Positions 9,104 through 19,119 of a DNA stretch of 64,000 nt are shown here, one piece after another (within the stretch, counting starts at the first letter, position 1; every line of letters starts with the position of its first letter). The stretch is from Bremerella cremea. Its GTDB lineage: Bacteria > Planctomycetota > Planctomycetia > Pirellulales > Pirellulaceae. The notes under the pieces were generated by a model. The model searched no databases. It had not been told where the DNA came from and worked only from the letters and a program-made list of their open reading frames with translations. The position numbers and the translations under genes are program-made. The stretch covers positions 558,001-622,000 of the forward strand of contig NZ_QPEX01000010.1 in assembly GCF_003335505.1 (NCBI RefSeq). The letters are read 5' to 3'.

Positions 9104-11506
9104 ATGTTTCCCACGTTCGTAGCCTCTGGATTTGCGATTGCCGGCGCCGTGATGATGCTTGGCCCTGCGTTGATTCACTTGTTGAATCGAAATCGCTATC
9201 GCACGGTCCAGTGGGCGGCGATGGATTTTCTGCTGGAAGCCATGCAGACGAATCGCCGCATACTGCGTATCCGCGACTTGCTGCTGATGATCCTCCGTGC
9301 GGCCGCGCTGCTGTTGTTTGGGCTAGCCTTAGCTCGCCCCTACTTTGCTTCGCCCACCGATAACCCCGCATCCGCCGCCACATCGCGACCACCGCATGCG
9401 ATTCTCGTCATCGACAACAGTCTCAGCAGCACGCTGGAATCGATCTCTGGTTCGGTCCTCGACCAGGCAAAACAGCAAGCTCGCCAGTTTGTCGAAACCC
9501 TTCCGGCGAATAGCCGAATATCGATTCTACCGCTATGTGGCAGCCAGTCTCAGCGAATTTCCGATCCTTTCTCGTCTCGATTAGATGCCGTCGATGCGAT
9601 CGATAAAGTCGCCGCCACGCATGGGGCCGGCGAATTGTCCCATGCGTTGAACCAAGCACGTAGTTTGGCGGAAGCAACCGCTTCGCATGCGCCGAATGTT
9701 GTGATTTTCGGCGATCAACAAGCCGCCCAGTGGCAACGTTTGGCCCGCACCAATCCTCCGGAAGAAGCAATGCCGGTGCTGGTCGTTGGCAACGAGAGTC
9801 CCCCGCCAGATAATGCCTGGATCGAGGAGTTCGGTTTACCGGATGGCCTGGCCGAACTTGGGTTGACTTCACGGTTCGTCGCGACGATCGGCTACCATGG
9901 CAAGGCGCCTCGCAGTAACGTACCGGTAACGTTGAAAGTGCGTGGCAACGAAATCGAAACGAAATTTGTCGACTTCCCCTCGGGTGATTCTACCCATACG
10001 CTTTTCTTTGATTACGTGTTCGATCCGATGGACATCGATCCGACTCGTAACACGTCCATTCCGATTTCCATTAGCCTAGCAGGCGACGCCCTTACGGCAG
10101 ACGACTCGCGGTCGTTGGTCGTTCCTTTGATTGCGGCAACGCCGGTTGTCTTCATCGACCAGTGGAGCGAAGCAGAAGAATCGCCAGACTTAGGCCGTGT
10201 CGGCGATACTTGGACTCTGCGTCAATTGCTCAGTCCCAAGTCGGATTCAAGCCGTGCAGAACAACACTTGATCCGCGCGATTCACCTTTCCCAGCGCGAA
10301 GCTGAAGGCGAAACGCTGCGTGCCGCGCTGCGGGATGCGCGTTTGACGATCGTTTCTGGAATCGAAGCACCTTCGGCTAACCTGGTCGATACGCTCCATT
10401 CTTACGTTCGCCAAGGGGGGCAACTGGCAATCGCCGCGAGCGACACTTTCAATCCGGCGGCCTGGAACGACGTTGCTTGGCGTAACGGTCAGGGGATCTT
10501 GCCTCGCCCTTTGCGTAACGAGACGATCGGGCACAGCCTCGACGAATTGTCGGAAGACCTGCGTCCCTTTCGGATTGCCTCGCCTGGGTTACTTGACCAT
10601 GCCTACTTCCAGATTGCCAACTTAGACGAAAATCAATTGCTCGACCTTTACACCGATGCCCTCTTTTTCAAAACAGTTGTCCCTCAAACCGAAGCGTCCA
10701 GCGCCGCATCGCCCCCTCGCGACGAAGAACGTTGGCTTAGTTGGTCTCCACCGGTAAGTCAGCTACCCACCAGCGATGTCGCCAGCACCACTTCCTCGGC
10801 AGTGGCAACGACGATTGCCCAGTTTGATAATGGAATTGATTTCGTCGTCGAACGTAAAATGGGGCAAGGAAAAGTTGTTTTCTTCAGTTCCGGAGTCAGC
10901 AGCAATTGGTCTACCCTGCCCAGCACCAATGCCGTGTTGATCTTCGATCGCGTTCTCCGCAATCAACTTGCCTCTACGTTTCAACGAATCAACTTCACTG
11001 TCGGCGAAACGGCCCTGCTGCCGCTCCCTGCCGGAGCAGGCGATGCCAACGTGCAAGTAGAGTCACCTGGTAGCGGTGTGGTGAGCTCGGTTCCCCCTCG
11101 CTTTCTTAATGACACCACTCGGGGCGTCTTGCTCGATAACCTCAACACGGCTGGCCTCTACTGGCTGTCCGATCGAGCGATGGCAGATCCGCTATCCCCT
11201 TCAAGCGAGACTTCCTCACGCTATCGCATTCCCATCAGTGCGAAACCGGTAGCTTGGGAATCGGAATTGGTTCGCCTCGATCAACAAGCATTTGAAGCCC
11301 TGGGCCTGCCCGGTCAATTTCGCTGGCAAGCGTCGACCGCGTCGCTTACGAACGCGGGGCTACACTTATCAGGCCACTCGTGGTGGCAATGGCTGATCTG
11401 CCTGGTGATTGTCTTACTGCTGGCCGAAATGACCATCGCCGCTACCCCGTCGTGGTTATCCTGGCTAGTACGGCGTAAGGCAAATGGCGAGGCCTCGGCC
11501 TCTTAA
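9104..11506 (+). CDS. BatA-like membrane protein with VWA domain
   Basis: 800 residues. The N-terminus matches the aerotolerance-regulator (BatA) N-terminal module: a membrane span at about 8-25, the stretch VQWAAMDFLLEAMQTNRRILRIRDLLLMILR, and a second span at about 60-80. A von Willebrand A domain follows with a MIDAS-like DNSLSS near residue 105. The middle is beta-rich, with a region resembling a glutamine-amidotransferase-like fold (VDTLHSYVRQGGQLAI). A third span lies near the C-terminus (about 763-782). Family members interact with MoxR AAA ATPases, and a moxR gene lies in this cluster. The next gene starts 14 bp downstream. Confidence 0.85.
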   Translation: MFPTFVASGFAIAGAVMMLGPALIHLLNRNRYRTVQWAAMDFLLEAMQTNRRILRIRDLLLMILRAAALLLFGLALARPYFASPTDNPASAATSRPPHAILVIDNSLSSTLESISGSVLDQAKQQARQFVETLPANSRISILPLCGSQSQRISDPFSSRLDAVDAIDKVAATHGAGELSHALNQARSLAEATASHAPNVVIFGDQQAAQWQRLARTNPPEEAMPVLVVGNESPPPDNAWIEEFGLPDGLAELGLTSRFVATIGYHGKAPRSNVPVTLKVRGNEIETKFVDFPSGDSTHTLFFDYVFDPMDIDPTRNTSIPISISLAGDALTADDSRSLVVPLIAATPVVFIDQWSEAEESPDLGRVGDTWTLRQLLSPKSDSSRAEQHLIRAIHLSQREAEGETLRAALRDARLTIVSGIEAPSANLVDTLHSYVRQGGQLAIAASDTFNPAAWNDVAWRNGQGILPRPLRNETIGHSLDELSEDLRPFRIASPGLLDHAYFQIANLDENQLLDLYTDALFFKTVVPQTEASSAASPPRDEERWLSWSPPVSQLPTSDVASTTSSAVATTIAQFDNGIDFVVERKMGQGKVVFFSSGVSSNWSTLPSTNAVLIFDRVLRNQLASTFQRINFTVGETALLPLPAGAGDANVQVESPGSGVVSSVPPRFLNDTTRGVLLDNLNTAGLYWLSDRAMADPLSPSSETSSRYRIPISAKPVAWESELVRLDQQAFEALGLPGQFRWQASTASLTNAGLHLSGHSWWQWLICLVIVLLLAEMTIAATPSWLSWLVRRKANGEASAS

Positions 11507-11519
11507 CGAAAAGGGTTTC

Positions 11520-13994
11520 ATGATTTCCCAGGTTCTAGGTTGGTTGTTCGGGACACGCGACGTCGAATCGGTCGACGGCGTCAGTATTTCCTTTGCCGCA
11601 TCCTGGGCGGAAGATCCAACCTGGCTGGTCATTGGCTGCCTGGCGGCTGTCGGATTTACCTTTTGGTACTACACTCGTATCCAAACGGGGCTCACCCTTG
11701 TCCCCGCTGCAGCCTTAGCGGTAACGCGGGCATTGATCTTGGTTTTGCTGATCGTCACATTGGCCGATCCCACAATCCGGCTAACTGCCAGTCGGCTGCT
11801 TCAACCGGTGCTGTACTTGGTGTTTGATGGCACCGAAAGCATGGACATCCACGACAACTTTCCTCCGGACGAACTCGCCGCCTTAGCCGAGGCAGTCGGC
11901 AGCGAAAGCCTCGGCAGCCAACCCCAATCCCCCGCGCTAACACGCCAGCAGTGGGTGCAGGCGTTTCTCAAAAAAGGAAATCAAAATCTGCTCGCCGAGC
12001 TTCAAACGATGCATAACGCTCAACTGGAATGCTTCCTTTTCGATGGCGACTCGACCAGTGTCGCTCGGCGCATTACTGGCAATACGTCCGATGCCTCGCT
12101 AACACCCAATCAGATCGCCGCTGAGTTAACCACGCACGGCAAGGTGACCGCTCTGGGGGAACTCGTCAACGACCTCGGCAATCAAGCGACACGTCGCCTA
12201 GGCGGAATGGTCCTCTTCAGCGATTTCGCGCACAACTCAGGCCTCGCACCACTTGGTTCCAGTGGGCCGAACGAACCAACACCGCTTCAGCGTCTGGGTG
12301 TGCCAGTTTACACGGTTGGCATCGGGGCGGTTTCTACGCGTGATATTCAAGTGGAAGTTCAACCACCGCTGAAAATGAAAAAGGCGGAACGCTCGACCAT
12401 TACGGTGCGTATCAACCAATCAGGCGTGACCGGGGAATCTGCCCAGGTCACCGTCACCGCGCAGTCTCTGCAAGGAGAAACAACCGGCCAAACCGCAGAG
12501 CTACAAGAGATTGTCGTCGGCTCGCAGCTTGTTACGTTTGACTCGTCGATACAATACCTAGAGTTTCCCTTTATTCCGCAGCAATCGGGAAGGTTTCTGA
12601 TCTCTGCTGAGGTCGATGTCTTGCCCGGCGAAGTGAGTGAGCAAAACAATCAGTCGTCGCGGGCCGTCAACATCATCGACGACTATATTCGTCTGACTTA
12701 CATCGAAAACGAACCAACCTGGGAATGGCGTTTCGTTAAGGAAGTCTTCCATCGTGATCGTTTGGTTGGCATGGAAGGTTTTCGCACTTTTCTCCGTTCC
12801 GCAGACCCGAAGGTACGTCAATCCAATCCGATGTTCCTACCCACGCTGACGCCGCAGCGCAGCGACTTCTTTGCTAACGATGTGCTATTTCTGGGCGATG
12901 TTCCCTCGGAAGCCCTCAACGAACGTTTCTGCCGTATGGTGAAACAATTTGTTGGGCAATTCGGTGGCGGGCTGGTCGTTATCTCGGGGCCGAACAATGG
13001 GCCCTCGCAGCTTATCGATACCGAAATTGCCGACATGCTGCCGGTGAAGCTCGATCGCTCTCTGTCCCTTCGCTCGGCTCGTCCCTTTCACTTGCAAGTC
13101 ACACCGTTGGGCAAACAAGCCGATATCATGCAACTCGGCAATGGCCTCTCCAGCGATCCCCTCTCGCCTTGGGATAACCTCGGCGAGTTACCGTGGTATC
13201 AACCGGTGCTGGGGGTTCACTCGCAAGCCAACGTCTTAGCTCAGCATCCGTCCGATGTTTGTGCCGATGGCAAGACGCCCCAGCCGATTATCGCCACCCG
13301 TCGCTACGGCAACGGCGAGGTTATTTACATCGGCTTCAACGAACTATGGCGGATGCGGCGGATCTATGGCGAAGTTTATTATCGCCAGTTCTGGTCGCAG
13401 ATTATCTCGCGTCTTGCGCTGAGCCATGCCCTGGGGAGTCAAAAACGTTTCGTGCTTTCCTTAGATCAAACCGAATACCAGGTCGACGACCGTGCGTTAT
13501 TAACCGTCGAAGCTTACGACGAGAACTTCGATCCTCTCACGACGAACAATCTGCCCGCAGAAGGATTGCAAGCTCTGGTTTCCTTGGGGGACACGCCCGG
13601 CGTACAGCCTCTTTCAATCAAATTAAACGAAACACGTCCAGGACGTTTTGAAGCTCGTGTTCCTGTTTACGAAGCGGGGCACTACACGGCCAGAGTGATC
13701 GACCCGATCAATGGTTCACCGAGCGAGATCCGCTTTGATGTGGTCGGAGCCTCTGCCGAGCAGCGCAACCCGGCCCGCAACTTAGCACTGCAACAAGCGA
13801 TGGCCAACTCCACCGGCGGTGCGTCTTACGAACTGTCCGAGGCCAGCCAATTGGTCGACGATTTAAAATTGCAGCCGGTAGCCGAAGAAATCTCGCGCAG
13901 CTTTCCGATCTGGGGCACACCGCTCTGGTTTGTCGTAGTGGTTGCGTTGCTCTTGGCCGAGTGGATTGCCAGAAAGCGAGCGAACCTGGCATGA
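11520..13994 (+). CDS. Second VWA-like membrane protein of the MoxR cluster
   Basis: 824 residues using the ATG at 11520, just after the preceding stop; an upstream ATG at 11484 would overlap the previous gene by 23 bp. There are two N-terminal membrane spans (about 30-48 and 58-78), then a degenerate VWA core (LYLVFDGTESMDIHD, in which Asp and Ser positions of the MIDAS survive). A beta-rich CARDB-like part and a glutamine-amidotransferase-like region (FVGQFGGGLVVISGPNNG) follow, with a C-terminal span (FVVVVALLLAEW) before a basic tail. Its last codons overlap the next start (ATGA at 13991), indicating translational coupling. Probably forms a membrane complex with the neighbouring VWA protein. 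Confidence 0.8.
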   Translation: MISQVLGWLFGTRDVESVDGVSISFAASWAEDPTWLVIGCLAAVGFTFWYYTRIQTGLTLVPAAALAVTRALILVLLIVTLADPTIRLTASRLLQPVLYLVFDGTESMDIHDNFPPDELAALAEAVGSESLGSQPQSPALTRQQWVQAFLKKGNQNLLAELQTMHNAQLECFLFDGDSTSVARRITGNTSDASLTPNQIAAELTTHGKVTALGELVNDLGNQATRRLGGMVLFSDFAHNSGLAPLGSSGPNEPTPLQRLGVPVYTVGIGAVSTRDIQVEVQPPLKMKKAERSTITVRINQSGVTGESAQVTVTAQSLQGETTGQTAELQEIVVGSQLVTFDSSIQYLEFPFIPQQSGRFLISAEVDVLPGEVSEQNNQSSRAVNIIDDYIRLTYIENEPTWEWRFVKEVFHRDRLVGMEGFRTFLRSADPKVRQSNPMFLPTLTPQRSDFFANDVLFLGDVPSEALNERFCRMVKQFVGQFGGGLVVISGPNNGPSQLIDTEIADMLPVKLDRSLSLRSARPFHLQVTPLGKQADIMQLGNGLSSDPLSPWDNLGELPWYQPVLGVHSQANVLAQHPSDVCADGKTPQPIIATRRYGNGEVIYIGFNELWRMRRIYGEVYYRQFWSQIISRLALSHALGSQKRFVLSLDQTEYQVDDRALLTVEAYDENFDPLTTNNLPAEGLQALVSLGDTPGVQPLSIKLNETRPGRFEARVPVYEAGHYTARVIDPINGSPSEIRFDVVGASAEQRNPARNLALQQAMANSTGGASYELSEASQLVDDLKLQPVAEEISRSFPIWGTPLWFVVVVALLLAEWIARKRANLA

Positions 13995-15664
13995 GCACCA
14001 CCCAACTGCACAGTTTGAAGTTGCAAATAAAACGTCTGCGAGATGCCCGCGATAGCCTTCGTTTGGCAACAGCAATTACGGGTGCATTTTTCTGGCTCGC
14101 TGGCGTGCTGCTGACTTGGTTTGTGCTTGATTACGGCTTAAATCTAAGTTCGCTGCACCGCTTGCTGACGATGCTTATCAGCTTGCCGGTGTTGGCCTAC
14201 GGACTCAGTCGTGCGTTTTTGGCTTTGCGTGGCTGGGGTGCTTCACTGATTGAAACAGCGATCACCGTCGAACATCGCCACGGTCTCGATGGCGACTTAG
14301 TCGCGGCAATTCAATTCGAACAAGGCCAGGCGATTGGTTCCCCTGAACTGCAGCAAGCCGTGGTCGATTATGTTTCGCAGCTTAAACACGAGATCAATGT
14401 TTTTGATGGCTTTGATTTCACCCCGGTTCGCAATCGCCTAGTTGGGGTGGGGCTAATTCTCTTTCTGTTTGCCGGGGCTGCATTCGTTGCGCCACGCTAC
14501 GTAGGAACGTTCTTCCAACGTTTGGCGATGAGCAACGCCAGCTATCCCACCCAAACAACCATCGCCTCGATCGAACTCAACGGCAATCCGATTTCCCTCG
14601 AGGCAGCCTCCCAGGCTTCCACTCTCGGCTTTGGTAGTCCGCTGGAACTGCGCATTGCCTGCCAAGGCGTTTTGCCGCAAAGTTGTCGTCTAGTCATTAC
14701 CGGCCCCCAAGGAGGCACAACCCAGGCCGTCCTTCAACCAGAAGTCACTCAGCCCCACGAGTTCCATTATTCCGTTCCCCGCTTGATCGAACCGATTCGC
14801 TATCAAGTGTTTGCCGGAGATGCCAAGACGCCGGAGCTTTCGGTCGAGATCATTCCGCTTCCAACCATCAAAGTTGAACTCGCCGCCACGCCCCCCGACT
14901 ATGCCCAGAACATTCAACTATCGAGTTCTTCTTCGTCCACCCATTTAGCCGTGCTGGCTGGTAGTGACGTCACGCTCAACATCATCGCCGACCGTCCGAT
15001 CGATGCTCCCACGCTCACACTGCGGCGTGGTTCGAGTGAAATGCAGGAAGAACTCGTACCGGTGGGAAGCTCAACCACCAATTGGCAGCTTCCTCCCGCG
15101 TTCGATCCATTAAATCAAATCCAAGAGACCATCGCCTACGAGCTTACCGCGGTGGACGAGCATGGGCTTTCCCCTGCTACGCCTGTCCGGGGAACGATTC
15201 GCGTCGTTCCTGATCGCGTTCCCAGCGTGTCGCTCCGCACCATTCATCATATCGTCTTACCTTCGGCGTCGCCGGTCCTACACTATCGAGCCACAGACGA
15301 CTTCGGCTTGGCCACGCTCAGCTTACGTTTAGAAATCAGGCGTGGCGATTCAGCCCCACGCATCGTCGAAGTCCCGCTTCGCACTTTCGCTGCTAAATCG
15401 CCCGTTCAAAAGAATCTGGCAGGGGAATATGCCCTCGACCTTGCTCCTTGGCAACTGCAAGTCGGTGACCAGGTCGAGATTGTCCTGCAAGCTTCCGATT
15501 TTCGCGATAATGCCGCACGGCAACGTGGGCAAAGCGAGCCGCTGCATCTAGAGATTGGTGACGAAAGCAACGTGCTCGCAGCCATCGCCGAGGCAGACAA
15601 GCAATCGGAACAAATGCTGAACCAGTTGATCGAACAACAACTTGGCCTGGGAGAATCGCGATGA
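13991..15664 (+). CDS. Membrane protein of the MoxR/VWA cluster, function unknown
   Basis: 557 residues from the ATGA-coupled start at 13991. Two membrane spans near the N-terminus (about 30-50 and 62-82) and a third near 150-170 are followed by about 370 residues of beta-rich sequence with repeated Ig-like features (ELRIACQGVLPQSCRLVITGP; TAVDEHGLSPATPVRGTIRV). The C-terminus turns helical (AEADKQSEQMLNQLIEQQ). The layout resembles the N-terminal half of DUF4175-type proteins, whose helical second half may here be encoded by the next gene, again coupled by ATGA at 15661. This relationship is inference. No catalytic motif is seen. Confidence 0.7.
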   Translation: MSTTQLHSLKLQIKRLRDARDSLRLATAITGAFFWLAGVLLTWFVLDYGLNLSSLHRLLTMLISLPVLAYGLSRAFLALRGWGASLIETAITVEHRHGLDGDLVAAIQFEQGQAIGSPELQQAVVDYVSQLKHEINVFDGFDFTPVRNRLVGVGLILFLFAGAAFVAPRYVGTFFQRLAMSNASYPTQTTIASIELNGNPISLEAASQASTLGFGSPLELRIACQGVLPQSCRLVITGPQGGTTQAVLQPEVTQPHEFHYSVPRLIEPIRYQVFAGDAKTPELSVEIIPLPTIKVELAATPPDYAQNIQLSSSSSSTHLAVLAGSDVTLNIIADRPIDAPTLTLRRGSSEMQEELVPVGSSTTNWQLPPAFDPLNQIQETIAYELTAVDEHGLSPATPVRGTIRVVPDRVPSVSLRTIHHIVLPSASPVLHYRATDDFGLATLSLRLEIRRGDSAPRIVEVPLRTFAAKSPVQKNLAGEYALDLAPWQLQVGDQVEIVLQASDFRDNAARQRGQSEPLHLEIGDESNVLAAIAEADKQSEQMLNQLIEQQLGLGESR

Positions 15665-18600
15665 CCTGGATCACAAAAACCGGTTCTCTCTGTCTGCTAG
15701 TTGTGGCCTTGCTACTTTGGCCTGCGTATCCGGTTCTGGGGCAAGATTCAGAAACGGGCACGCTGCGTCGCCAACAGTACACACAGCAACAAGCCCAGTC
15801 CCTCACTCGGCAGTTAGTCTCTCAAGTACTCGATCTTCAAGCGGCCCAGCTCAAGCAAAACGGGCTCTCCGAAGTTCCGATCTATCACGATATCGTGCAG
15901 ATGCGTGCGAACCTGGACGACTTAATCAGCGACGAGATGCAGGGAGTCGTACAAAAGCTGATGGTTGCGCAGCAAGCCGAAGGACAGGCTCGGGTCGAAG
16001 CGATCATCGCTGCCCGGGACGAAGTTCGCCACGTGCTGTTGGCATTGATGGCCGAGCGGCAACGTTTGTATCGCCGCATGCGTCTGGCTCGGCTGCATGC
16101 TCAAGTTCGTGAGTTGATTTCGGTCCAGGAACAAGTCACCACACAGACGCGTGAGTTACCCAGCTTGCCGATGGAATCGCGCGACGCGGTCGCCTTGGCC
16201 AATCTCTCTCGCCAAAAAGACGCCGAGGGAATGTACCGGCAACTGCAAGACGTTCTGACCGAAATGCGGGGCTGGGGAGGTTCTTTAGCCGCTTCCGCAA
16301 TCGCAGGCGAACAAATCTTAAGCGATACCAACGCCAGCGAAGAGATCTCTTCCGCCCTACAAAGCATGCATGAAGGACGCTACTCGGGGGCTGCGGTGCA
16401 TCAAGATGCCTTCGTCGCGGCATTGTACAAGGTGCTTGAAGACCTGCAACAAGCGCAAGGGTTGGCCGATAGCAGCCTAGAATCGGTGGCCAACGCGATC
16501 GAGAAGCTTCGTGACGAACAGAAAACCTTACAAACCGAAACGAAGCAAGCCGAACTCACCCCTGAACAAGCCGATCAGCTTTCTCAAAAGCAGGAGGTGA
16601 TTCAGCGAAAGCTGGAAGATCTGGCCAAGTCGCTCGTCAACCAACCTGAAATGTCTCAACCGGTTGCCGAAGCGATTCAGTCAGCCGCCGAAGCAGTCGA
16701 CAAGCTTTTTGAAGTCAACCAAGAAGCTGCCGTCGACAAACAAGAAGAAGTCCTGACGAAACTCGATTCGCTCCAAGAGCAACTCTTGGAGCAAGCGGTT
16801 CCTCCAAATGTCGCCAGCGCCGACCAGCGTTCCAAGCAACTCGCCGCGTTGGAAGAAGCCCAGCAAAACCTAGCAGCCGCCCTGGAACAGCAAACCAACG
16901 CTCAGCGACAGTTCGCTCAAACCCCAGAGCAAACCGCTCCGATCGCTCAAGCAGAGCGCGAAGCGGGGCAGAAGCTAGACGCTGCCGCCCAAGCCGAACA
17001 TCTGCCAGATGCCGTCAAACCGATGATCGCGGAAGCAAAAAAGCAAGCCAATCAAGCCGCTGCAGCGGCCGAGGCAGCCGACGCCGGAGCTTTCCCGGAC
17101 GCTGCCAACAAGTTACAAAACGCCACCGCAGCGACGCGGCAAGCACTCGAAAACGTTGCTTCAACCCTGGCCGATGCGCGGAGGCAACAGTTAGCCACCA
17201 CCATCGGCGAACTCGCCCGTGCCGCCGAAGCCCTCGACCGGGCCTCGGCAGCCCAGCAAGAGATTACCCGCGATGCCGTCCAAATTGCAAACGATCCACA
17301 ACAAGCTCAGACTGAGAATGTCGAAGCGCTAGCGCGTACCCAAAGCGATATTGCCGCCGTGGCAAACCGCGTGGCGGAAGGGACCAAAAACACAGCCCCA
17401 CAAGCCGCCGAAACTTTAAAGCAAGCTCAAGATCAAATCGCGCAGTCCAGCCAAACCGCCACGGCAATGTCGCAGCAGCAACAATCGCCCCAAGCAACCG
17501 GCCAACAAGCCCAGCAACTTCAAGCTCAATCGAAGCAGGCACAACAACAATTGAAGCAAGCTGCGAATGCCTTGCGTGAGGCTGCCAAGCAAGCCGCCAA
17601 CCAATTGGCCGATACTGCCGACCAGCAGCTAGGACAGATCGATTCCGTTGACCAAGCCCTCGGCAACCTCCCTTCAAAACAAGCCGCGCCAGCCAAACCC
17701 GCTCAACTTGCATCCCTAGCCAACGAAGCCGGCATGATCTCGCCCGAAGCAGCGGCGCGACTTCGTCAGTCACCATCCGAGCGTTCTCCCGGCCAATCTT
17801 CTGACAGCACTACGGCGAACGGGGCGGCCAACAAAAATAATCCCGGACAAGGATCAACCAATCCGCGGAACGACACTTCAGGCGAAACGTCTGCGGCGCA
17901 AAATCAGGTTCAACAAGCTCGGGCCGAACTCGCTGGGCGTCGGCAGCCGATCGCCGCCGACAAGAAAGCCGCCGCCGAGCTTGCTCACTTGCTAGACAAC
18001 ATCAGCGACTCGAGCGATCGCATTCAGGAACTCTCGGAACAGTTCCTAGCCCAATCCGAAGCGACGAAAGACGCCAAAGAACCGACAGCCAATGAAGCTC
18101 AAGAGCCAGCGGATTCCCAGCAGCCAGAAGATGCCCAACCGATGCCCGGCACCGCTGCCACGGATCAAAACGCAACACAACCGCAGGCCGCGTCAAACCC
18201 TGTCGCCCAGCAGTTGGCCGATGCGATGCGTCAATTCGCCAATTCACAGCGGCAAGCCACACAAATGGCCGCCAGCGCGGCCCAACAATCGCAGATTGCT
18301 AACCAACCGGTTCGCGAGGCACTCCATACCGCTTCCCGGTTGCCGATACCCCAGTCTCCCTTGGGACAACAAAGCGGCAAGCCGACGCGTGATGCCAAAC
18401 AAGGATCATCGTCTCCTCAACCCGGCGACTTAGCCGACCAACCGAACGAAAGCACCGCAGACCCAAGTAGCCCCGGGGAAGCCTCGACAGGCTCGAACTC
18501 GCAAGCTGGCGAAGCACACCCCAGCCACGGTCCCCAGCAGATGGCCGGGATGGGCAACTCGATGGTCTCTCCTACTCCGCAGGTTACCGCCCAAGCGATG

Positions 18601-19059
18601 GCCGGTTCCCAGGTGATGGATTCACTGTGGGGACAAATGCCAGAACTGCTTGCCGACGGCGATTCGTCCAGCCAACAGGCCGCCACAATCGATCCCCTGG
18701 GCATGGCCGCGCCAGCTTCGGCAATGCTCGACAATCCGACCTCCTCGCAAGCGAACTCCCCCACCGATGCCGTCGCCAGCAAGGCGATGCAAGGGCAAAA
18801 CACCAACGACCAAGCCTCGAACTCGCAAGCGACCGGCTCTACCGAGGCGGCCTCAGGCAACGAGGCGAATCCGGAAGAAGCGCCCGGCAAGGGTTCTGGC
18901 AGCAATAGCTCGAATCCGGCGGCCCGTTCGTTCGAGCAAGAACCTTGGTTTACCAAACTTCCCCCTGGCGTTCAGCAATCGATTCGGGCCAGCGTGCGAC
19001 GCTCGCCCCCGCCCGGCTATGAAGAAAGATTGCGCCGCTACTTTGAACAAGTCGACTAA
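15661..19059 (+). CDS. Giant Gln/Ala-rich coiled-coil protein of the MoxR/VWA cluster
   Basis: 1132 residues. A signal peptide or anchor (hydrophobic residues 8-25, then VLGQDSE) leads into about 750 residues of almost continuous helix-forming, Gln/Ala/Glu-rich sequence that should form long coiled coils. A low-complexity Ser/Gln/Pro/Asn-rich region (about 720-1070) follows. The last 40 residues are a compact motif with WFTKLPPGVQQSIRA, then PPPGYEERLRRYF, a tail I recognise as recurring in planctomycete proteins from such clusters. The start overlaps the previous stop (ATGA). It could be a periplasmic scaffold. Composition makes similarity searches misleading, and no enzymatic motif is visible. 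Confidence 0.75.
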   Translation: MTWITKTGSLCLLVVALLLWPAYPVLGQDSETGTLRRQQYTQQQAQSLTRQLVSQVLDLQAAQLKQNGLSEVPIYHDIVQMRANLDDLISDEMQGVVQKLMVAQQAEGQARVEAIIAARDEVRHVLLALMAERQRLYRRMRLARLHAQVRELISVQEQVTTQTRELPSLPMESRDAVALANLSRQKDAEGMYRQLQDVLTEMRGWGGSLAASAIAGEQILSDTNASEEISSALQSMHEGRYSGAAVHQDAFVAALYKVLEDLQQAQGLADSSLESVANAIEKLRDEQKTLQTETKQAELTPEQADQLSQKQEVIQRKLEDLAKSLVNQPEMSQPVAEAIQSAAEAVDKLFEVNQEAAVDKQEEVLTKLDSLQEQLLEQAVPPNVASADQRSKQLAALEEAQQNLAAALEQQTNAQRQFAQTPEQTAPIAQAEREAGQKLDAAAQAEHLPDAVKPMIAEAKKQANQAAAAAEAADAGAFPDAANKLQNATAATRQALENVASTLADARRQQLATTIGELARAAEALDRASAAQQEITRDAVQIANDPQQAQTENVEALARTQSDIAAVANRVAEGTKNTAPQAAETLKQAQDQIAQSSQTATAMSQQQQSPQATGQQAQQLQAQSKQAQQQLKQAANALREAAKQAANQLADTADQQLGQIDSVDQALGNLPSKQAAPAKPAQLASLANEAGMISPEAAARLRQSPSERSPGQSSDSTTANGAANKNNPGQGSTNPRNDTSGETSAAQNQVQQARAELAGRRQPIAADKKAAAELAHLLDNISDSSDRIQELSEQFLAQSEATKDAKEPTANEAQEPADSQQPEDAQPMPGTAATDQNATQPQAASNPVAQQLADAMRQFANSQRQATQMAASAAQQSQIANQPVREALHTASRLPIPQSPLGQQSGKPTRDAKQGSSSPQPGDLADQPNESTADPSSPGEASTGSNSQAGEAHPSHGPQQMAGMGNSMVSPTPQVTAQAMAGSQVMDSLWGQMPELLADGDSSSQQAATIDPLGMAAPASAMLDNPTSSQANSPTDAVASKAMQGQNTNDQASNSQATGSTEAASGNEANPEEAPGKGSGSNSSNPAARSFEQEPWFTKLPPGVQQSIRASVRRSPPPGYEERLRRYFEQVD

Positions 19060-19119
19060 CTAAACTCGCATCCAAACGCAAAGCTTTCCTCGCTTTCCGC
19101 TCGTTGAGGCACCCAAGTT

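Noticed and set aside
17416..18956. Several minus-strand frames and repeats within the Gln/Ala-rich gene
   Set aside because: They arise from biased CAA/GCC codon use on the coding strand and are not independent genes or a tandem DNA repeat array.
19060..19119. ACGCAAAGC near 19075 as a second GEMM riboswitch
   Set aside because: Only this short string matches; the GGCAAAC arm, tetraloop stem and P3 hairpin are absent.
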